Shown: piece after piece, positions 15,679-20,684 of the stretch
How the letters are laid out: every line of letters starts with the position of its first letter
Numbering within the stretch: the first letter of the stretch is position 1
NCBI GenBank assembly: GCA_023421135.1
Contig: JAEZUG010000047.1
Location: 1-20,684 of the forward strand
DNA length: 20,684 nt
DNA from: Candidatus Cloacimonadota bacterium
GTDB lineage: Bacteria > Cloacimonadota > Cloacimonadia > Cloacimonadales > Cloacimonadaceae
Direction: 5' to 3'
Notes under the pieces: generated by a model
What the model was told of the DNA's origin: nothing
The model's input: only the letters and a program-made list of their open reading frames with translations
Databases searched by the model: none
Position numbers and translations under genes: made by a program

Positions 15679-16731
15679 ATGAGAAGACTTTTTCTACTAT
15701 TACTGATATTGGTTAGTTTATTCCTCGCTGCCTGCAACAGTGGGAAGAAGGTGCTTTACGTCTTTAACTGGACGGATTACATTGATCCTGAGTTGATCAG
15801 CCGTTTTGAACGGGAGAACGATTGTAAGGTCAAGCTTAGCACCTATGATTCGAATGAAAACATGCTGATAAAAGTGAAGAACTCCCGAGAATCTTTTGAC
15901 TTGGTGTTCCCTTCCGGAGATCACGTCAGTATCCTGGCAGAGAGTGGTCTTCTGGAACCTCTGGATAAATCCAAGCTCCTGAACTATCCCAACCTCGATC
16001 CTCAGCTCTTGCAGAAGGCAGAATCCTTTGATCCCGGTAATCAATACGCTGTTCCATATTTTTGGGGGCTTACTGGGTTGATCTATAATAAAAGTTTCGT
16101 GCCTGCAACCGTTGTACAGGATAGCAGCTGGTCTGTAATAGCCAATGCCTTCTTCAAAGAGAATCGTAATAAGGTAACCATGCTGGATGATGCCAGAGAA
16201 GTTATCGGTGCTGCATTACTGTATGCAGGTTATGATGTGAACGACACAAGCCAGGAAGCCATGGATAAAGCCGGAGAAATCCTTACTGCCTGGGACAACA
16301 ACATCACGCAGTTCGATAGTGATAGCTATAAGAATGAGGTTCAAGACGGCACATCATGGCTGGCTCAAGCTTACAATGGTGATGCCTTGCAGCTAATGAG
16401 TAACAACGCTGATCTGGGTTTCTTCCTGCCCAAAGAAGGAAGCTGTCTTTGGATGGACAGTGTTGTGATCCTGAAGTCTTCCAAGAACAAGGATCTTGCT
16501 CATAAGTTTATAGACTTCCTGCTTGATGCCGAGAATGCCAGAGCCAATGCCGAACATACCCAGTATGCCACGCCTAATAAGGTTGCCAAAGATATGCTCA
16601 GTCCAGAGATCGTCAACAATTCCCTGATCTACCCAAGTCCGGCATATCTGGAGAAGTGTTTTATGATTGAGTACCTTGGCGAAGAGATCAAGAAGATAGA
16701 TGCCCTCTACGAACAGATCAAGATGATCTGA
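15679..16731 (+). CDS. potD: PotD-like spermidine/putrescine-binding lipoprotein
   Basis: This is a 350-residue substrate-binding protein of an ABC polyamine importer. The start at 15679 is chosen because AAAAGGAG lies five bases upstream and the N terminus becomes a lipoprotein signal: MRRL, a hydrophobic run and lipobox LAAC with Cys19, so the protein is lipid-anchored in the periplasm. Similarity to PotD is visible along the length: VFNWTDYIDPELI, DLVFPSGDHV, YAVPYFWGLTGLIYN, MLDDAREVIGAAL and LWMDSVVI, the last with the Asp that contacts the amine. The PotD Trp in WNGSA is replaced by Tyr (AYNGDA). Specificity between spermidine and putrescine is therefore uncertain. No potA, potB or potC is present in the window, so the permease must be encoded elsewhere. 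Confidence 0.88.
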   Translation: MRRLFLLLLILVSLFLAACNSGKKVLYVFNWTDYIDPELISRFERENDCKVKLSTYDSNENMLIKVKNSRESFDLVFPSGDHVSILAESGLLEPLDKSKLLNYPNLDPQLLQKAESFDPGNQYAVPYFWGLTGLIYNKSFVPATVVQDSSWSVIANAFFKENRNKVTMLDDAREVIGAALLYAGYDVNDTSQEAMDKAGEILTAWDNNITQFDSDSYKNEVQDGTSWLAQAYNGDALQLMSNNADLGFFLPKEGSCLWMDSVVILKSSKNKDLAHKFIDFLLDAENARANAEHTQYATPNKVAKDMLSPEIVNNSLIYPSPAYLEKCFMIEYLGEEIKKIDALYEQIKMI

Positions 16732-16782
16732 TCAGGATAGAGATATTATACTTAGCCACATCTGGCTTTAGGAGATAAAGAA

Positions 16783-18564
16783 GTGTTAGATAACCTGGGA
16801 GAATTGAAGCGCAGCCATTACTGTGGAGCGCTCTCAGAAGCTGATAAAGGAAAGACAGTTAGTCTGTTTGGATGGGTGCACAAGCGCAGAGATCTGGGTG
16901 GCTTGATCTTCATTGATCTGCGAGATGTTAAAGGGATAGTGCAAGTTCTGATAGATCCCACTCAAACACATGTTTTTACCAAGGCAGAACGAATTCGAAA
17001 CGAGTATGTAATCCATGTGGAAGGCACTGTCATGGAGCGCTCAGAAACAAATAGGAACTCAACCATGAAGACAGGAGCTATAGAGGTTCACGCCTTCGAT
17101 CTGCATATATTGAACGACACTGCACCACTGCCTATTCAATTGAATGAGCAAGCTATGGCAGAGGAAGACCTCAGGCTTACCTATCGCTATCTTGATCTGC
17201 GCAGAGAGAAGCTGCAGAAGATACTGCTGATGCGAGACGCTATTACATACGAGATCAGAAACTTCCTGCATAAAGAGAACTTCTACGAGATTGAAACTCC
17301 CATCCTGATGAAGAGCACTCCCGAAGGAGCCAGAGACTATCTGGTTCCCAGCCGCATACATCCGGGAAAGTTCTATGCTCTCCCTCAATCTCCCCAGATC
17401 TTCAAGCAACTGCTTATGATTGGCGGTTTCGACCGTTACTACCAGATAGCCAGATGCTTCCGTGATGAAGACCTCAGAGCAGATCGCCAGCCGGAATTCA
17501 CGCAACTTGATATTGAGCTTAGTTTTGCTACTCAGGACGAAATCTTCGATCTGCTGGAACGCCTCATGCAGCGCTTGTTCAAGGCTGTGTTGAATATCGA
17601 CATTCCCAGCCCCTTCCCGCGTTTAAGCTACATTGAAGCCATGAACCGTTACGGCTGCGACAAGCCGGACACACGCTTTGCTATGGAGCTGATAGACCTC
17701 AGTGAGGCCTTTGCCCACAGCCAGTTTGCAGTCTTCCAGTCTGCTCTGTCCCAAGGTGGAGCAGTCAAAGCCATCGTAGTGAAAGGGGGAGCCAAATACT
17801 CCCGTAAACAAACGGATGAACTTGTCGAGCTTGCTAAACATAACGGTGGGAAAGGCCTGGCTTTTGTGAAAGTGACTGACGCTGCTTATGAAGCAGGTAT
17901 CTCAAAGTTCATCAGTGATGACGAAAGAGCAGAAGTGAACCGGCTTTGCCTGGCAGAACCCGGAGACCTGATTGCCTTCGCAGCCGATAGCTGGGAAATG
18001 TCCTGCAAGATACTTGCTGCCCTCAGAAACCACATTGCCACTCTCGAGAACCTGATTCCTGCAGGAGCATTCAACCTGCTTTGGATAGTGGACTTCCCGA
18101 TCTTCTCCTGGAATCCCGACCAGGCTCGCTGGGAACCTGCTCATCACATGTTTACCCTACCCAGAGAAGAGCATATCGCCTGGCTGGATGAGCCGGATAA
18201 AATTGGAAAGATTCTGGGACAACTTTACGACTTGGTTTGCAATGGAATGGAGCTCTCATCCGGCAGTATCCGTTGCCATAGATATGACATTCAAAAGAAG
18301 ATCTTTGACGTGCTGGGCTTTGAAGAGGATGAACTCAAAGACCGCTTTGGATTCTTCCTGGATGCCTTGAAATACGGAGCTCCTCCTCATGGAGGCATAG
18401 CTCCCGGTTTGGACAGACTGGTGATGATCATGTCTGGAGCCGATTCTATCCGCGACGTCATTGCCTTCCCCAAGACTCTCAAGGCTACTGACCTAATGAA
18501 CCAAGCGCCCAGTGAAGTACCCTTGGAACAATGGCAGGAACTACACCTAAAGCCTTCCGAATAG
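16783..18564 (+). CDS. aspS: Aspartyl-tRNA synthetase
   Basis: AspS charges tRNA-Asp with aspartate in the cytoplasm. The 593-residue product has the bacterial layout: anticodon-binding OB fold with GWVHKRRDLGGLIFIDLRD, class II motif 2 FRDEDLRADRQPEF with QLDIE, a GAD insertion, and motif 3 GIAPGLDRLVMIMSG. In the OB fold the position that is His in non-discriminating AspRS (RRDHGG) is Leu here (RRDLGG), which points to an enzyme specific for tRNA-Asp; the second known marker position appears to be Thr and is not informative. The start is GTG with AGGAG eight bases upstream. It lies 51 bases after potD and overlaps purN by 34 bases. Confidence 0.97.
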   Translation: MLDNLGELKRSHYCGALSEADKGKTVSLFGWVHKRRDLGGLIFIDLRDVKGIVQVLIDPTQTHVFTKAERIRNEYVIHVEGTVMERSETNRNSTMKTGAIEVHAFDLHILNDTAPLPIQLNEQAMAEEDLRLTYRYLDLRREKLQKILLMRDAITYEIRNFLHKENFYEIETPILMKSTPEGARDYLVPSRIHPGKFYALPQSPQIFKQLLMIGGFDRYYQIARCFRDEDLRADRQPEFTQLDIELSFATQDEIFDLLERLMQRLFKAVLNIDIPSPFPRLSYIEAMNRYGCDKPDTRFAMELIDLSEAFAHSQFAVFQSALSQGGAVKAIVVKGGAKYSRKQTDELVELAKHNGGKGLAFVKVTDAAYEAGISKFISDDERAEVNRLCLAEPGDLIAFAADSWEMSCKILAALRNHIATLENLIPAGAFNLLWIVDFPIFSWNPDQARWEPAHHMFTLPREEHIAWLDEPDKIGKILGQLYDLVCNGMELSSGSIRCHRYDIQKKIFDVLGFEEDELKDRFGFFLDALKYGAPPHGGIAPGLDRLVMIMSGADSIRDVIAFPKTLKATDLMNQAPSEVPLEQWQELHLKPSE

Positions 18565-19136
18565 CTGTATTGACCAGTGGTCTGAGCCGCGGCTCAAACC
18601 TCCAGGCTATTCACAGATACTTTCGGGAGCATCAGCTTCCGGTGGAGATCAGCTTTGTTGTGATCACCAGAAAGTCTGCTCCTGTTGCAGATTACTGCCA
18701 TCTGGAAGGACTGCCTGTGGAGTTCATCTCATCTCTGGATCCTGCTGCTTTTGAGACTCGACTGGGGAAGCTAGTGCAAGTTTACAAGCCAAACCTTCTG
18801 GTGCTTGCCGGTTTCATGAAGAAGCTCACTGCAGGCTGCCTGAGAGCTATGTCCGTCCCCGCATTAAATATCCATCCTGCCTTGTTGCCCAAGCATGGAG
18901 GACAGGGTTTCTATGGTCAGAGAGTGCACGAAGCTGTCTTGGCCTCCGGTGATACAGTCTCCGGAGTAAGTATCCATCGGGTTGATGCAGAGTATGATCA
19001 TGGCGATATCGTGGCGCAAGCTGAAGTGGATATCTCAGATTGCAGATCTGCCGCTGAGATTGGCCGCAAAGTGCTGGAGCTGGAACATAGTTTCTACGCA
19101 CCAACTATCTATCAGTTCCTGATCTCCGGGCAATGA
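18531..19136 (+). CDS. purN: Phosphoribosylglycinamide formyltransferase
   Basis: PurN transfers a formyl group from 10-formyl-tetrahydrofolate to GAR, the third step of purine synthesis. The 201-residue product has the catalytic Asn and His in LNIHPALLPKHGG and the catalytic Asp in YDHGDIV. The phosphate-binding loop reads SGLSRGSNLQAI, longer than the SGNGSNLQAI of E. coli, and the GGQGFYGQRVH segment resembles the Bacteroidetes form of the enzyme. The ATG overlaps the last 34 bases of aspS, and an ATGA overlap joins it to mtaB. No other purine genes are in the window, so it is separated from the rest of its pathway. Confidence 0.93.
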   Translation: MAGTTPKAFRIAVLTSGLSRGSNLQAIHRYFREHQLPVEISFVVITRKSAPVADYCHLEGLPVEFISSLDPAAFETRLGKLVQVYKPNLLVLAGFMKKLTAGCLRAMSVPALNIHPALLPKHGGQGFYGQRVHEAVLASGDTVSGVSIHRVDAEYDHGDIVAQAEVDISDCRSAAEIGRKVLELEHSFYAPTIYQFLISGQ

Positions 19137-20401
19137 TCAAGATAGCCGTTGCTACCCTGGGTTGCAAGACCAACCAGGCAGAGTCTGCTGCCATGGTAGG
19201 AGCCTTTGAGGATGCGTTACTTGTGGAGTTTGGTGAAGCTGCTGATCTCTATCTGATCAACACCTGCACTGTCACCAACCGCACAGATTACAAGAGCCGC
19301 AACCTGATTCGACGAGCTCTAAAGCTCAAAGAAGCAAACCCTGCCATGAAGATTGTGGTCACGGGTTGTTATTCGCAGAGAAGCAGGGAAGAAGTGCTAA
19401 GCTTGGGAGCGGTTGATTACGTGATTGATAATCAGCACAAGCTGGATCTCAAAGAGCTGATTCAAGAGCCAGAGCCGGGATTCATGGATATCATGCAGGC
19501 AGAGGACTTCAGGTTCCGTCTTCAGAAAGGGATGTTGGACAGAAGCAGGGCTTTCCAAAAGATTCAGGATGGTTGTGATTACTATTGCAGCTACTGTGCC
19601 GTTCCTTATGGAAGGGGACACAATCGCAGCGCTCGCTGGCAGGATGTGATCCTGCAAGCCCGCACTTTTGTGGCTTCTGGCTACAAAGAGATAGTCCTGG
19701 GTGGAGTAAACCTGGGTCTCTACAGGGATGGCAGTATCGGTCTGAAAGAGCTCCTGGAGAAGCTGGAAGATATCGAAGGTTTGGAGATAATCCGTCTGAG
19801 TTCACTGGAACCCCAGCTTTTCACGGATGAGCTTATGAGTCATATTCAAAGCTCAAAAAAGCTTGCAGCTCATTTCCATCTGGCCATTCAATCTGCCTCG
19901 GATACGGTGTTGGAAAGGATGGGGCGGGTCTATAGACAAAGTCTCCTGAGAGAGTTGATCGCCAAGATCAAGGCTGCTCTGCCTCATGCTGCTATAGGCG
20001 GAGATATCATTTGCGCCTTTCCTGGCGAAACAGATCTGGAATTCAATGAGACCTTTGATTTCTTGCAAGATAGCCCCCTTTGTTATCTGCATGTGTTCCA
20101 GTATTCCAAACGTAAAGGCACTCCTGCTGCATCCATGCCAGATCAGATCAACGGCAGCCTTGCCCAGGAGAGATCAAACCGCCTGATCTCAATGGCAGAA
20201 GTCCTGAAAGACCGCTATAAGCAGCAGCTTGTTGAGCAACAGGTGCCCTTGAGAGGCGTGGTTGATTGGGTTGAAGGAGATCTTGTTAGCTTTCTGAGTG
20301 ATCATTACATCAGAGGTTACGTCCGCCAGCAGGCCTCGTTAGGTGAGCTTGTCTCAATCGATCCCAATGCTCTTTTCGAGGATGGCCTGATCCAGATATA
20401 A
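19133..20401 (+). CDS. mtaB: tRNA t6A37 methylthiotransferase MtaB
   Basis: MtaB adds a methylthio group to N6-threonylcarbamoyladenosine at position 37 of tRNAs, using two iron-sulfur clusters. The 422-residue product has the three N-terminal cluster cysteines Cys11 (LGCKTNQ), Cys45 (NTCTVTN) and Cys79 (TGCYSQR), and the radical SAM CxxxCxxC set Cys148, Cys152 and Cys155 (CDYYCSYCAVPYGRG). IGGDIICAFPGET is another family hallmark. The C terminus (about 365-422) is a TRAM-like RNA-binding tail. The GCKTNQAES motif and length favour MtaB over MiaB or RimO. It is the last gene of the unit and starts inside the purN stop. Confidence 0.93.
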   Translation: MIKIAVATLGCKTNQAESAAMVGAFEDALLVEFGEAADLYLINTCTVTNRTDYKSRNLIRRALKLKEANPAMKIVVTGCYSQRSREEVLSLGAVDYVIDNQHKLDLKELIQEPEPGFMDIMQAEDFRFRLQKGMLDRSRAFQKIQDGCDYYCSYCAVPYGRGHNRSARWQDVILQARTFVASGYKEIVLGGVNLGLYRDGSIGLKELLEKLEDIEGLEIIRLSSLEPQLFTDELMSHIQSSKKLAAHFHLAIQSASDTVLERMGRVYRQSLLRELIAKIKAALPHAAIGGDIICAFPGETDLEFNETFDFLQDSPLCYLHVFQYSKRKGTPAASMPDQINGSLAQERSNRLISMAEVLKDRYKQQLVEQQVPLRGVVDWVEGDLVSFLSDHYIRGYVRQQASLGELVSIDPNALFEDGLIQI

Positions 20402-20479
20402 GCGCTCTGGATATTCTCAAGTCATTAATCCCTTGTAGCAAATACATCTACCTCTCCACATAGTCCCTCTTTACGATCA

Positions 20480-20590
20480 TTAACCATAACTTACTATTGG
20501 ATAAGCTCTTCCTTAGCTTTCGCTAAAGGATCGCTAAAGAGTCGCTAAGGAAGCGCTAAGGAATCGAATGAGGGAGAAGTGGGAGAGAGC
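20480..20590 (+). repeat. Dispersed intergenic element, copy 3, downstream of mtaB
   Basis: The copy starts about 80 bases after the mtaB stop. It shows ATAACTTACTATTGGATAAG, half-unit TTCCTTAGC (20509-20517) and units CGCTAAAGGAT (20521-20531), CGCTAAAGAGT (20532-20542), CGCTAAGGAAG (20543-20553) and CGCTAAGGAAT (20554-20564). Two bases later comes AATGAGGGAG (20567-20576) and a purine-rich tail. The half-unit is a perfect 9-bp inverted match to GCTAAGGAA in both unit 3 and unit 4, so two competing hairpins are possible. It lies between two convergently transcribed regions, given the leftward terminator that follows. Confidence 0.85.
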
Positions 20591-20636
20591 TTTACGGCGT
20601 CTGTGGTTTCCCTCACATCACAAAAATGAGTGATGC

Positions 20637-20664
20637 AAAAAAAAGCGGATCGAATACGATCCGC
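20637..20664 (-). terminator. Intrinsic terminator of an unseen minus-strand gene
   Basis: GCGGATCG (20645-20652) and CGATCCGC (20657-20664) form a perfect 8-bp stem with a 4-base loop. On the minus strand it is followed by eight T (20637-20644), a textbook intrinsic terminator. It implies a gene entering from the right edge; a possible stop codon TAG lies at 20672-20674. Confidence 0.85.
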
Positions 20665-20684
20665 AAAAGGTCTATTTGAAATGT

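Noticed and set aside
20480..20590. Insertion sequence remnant
   Set aside because: No transposase frame, no terminal inverted repeats and no target duplication can be seen in any of the three copies. A non-autonomous mobile origin remains possible but unsupported.

Overview
The window looks like one piece of a Gram-negative chromosome of intermediate GC. The visible clues are lipoprotein signal peptides, a large predicted outer-membrane barrel with SprA-like N-terminal features, a class III cyclase fused to AAA and TPR modules, and a Bacteroidetes-like PurN. Together they suggest the FCB group, possibly Candidatus Cloacimonadota. That placement is inferred from protein style, not from a marker gene. 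I see no rRNA, tRNA, CRISPR array, prophage or intact insertion sequence.

Left part (1-11277). The window opens inside a half-type ABC exporter on the plus strand, whose stop codon abuts the stop of a minus-strand gene. From there to 11277 all genes are on the minus strand. Read in transcription order they are: a TPR lipoprotein; then a tightly packed set of a UmuD-like S24 protein, a 1088-residue outer-membrane protein and a TauE/SafE-family permease; then a large cyclase-AAA-TPR signalling protein; then a cupin and an M42 aminopeptidase.

Middle (11290-12164). A divergent promoter region separates the TPR lipoprotein from an HU-type nucleoid protein on the plus strand, which ends in a good intrinsic terminator.

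Right part (12165-20401). Seven plus-strand genes follow with gaps or overlaps of 51 bases or less: dnaN, recF, a UMF1-family MFS transporter, a potD-like lipoprotein, aspS, purN and mtaB. They probably form one transcription unit mixing replication and repair, transport, tRNA charging, purine synthesis and tRNA modification. dnaA and gyrB, frequent neighbours of dnaN-recF, are not in the window. A terminator facing left at the right edge implies a convergent minus-strand gene just outside.

The most unusual signal is a dispersed intergenic element of about 110 bp present three times in the same orientation (about 2447-2561, 11981-12088 and 20480-20590). Each copy has a conserved GGATAAGC block, one inverted half-unit TTCCTTAGC, exactly four direct 11-bp units related to CGCTAAAGGAT, a 2-base spacer and a purine-rich tail related to AATGAGGGAG. 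No feature class I know explains it.
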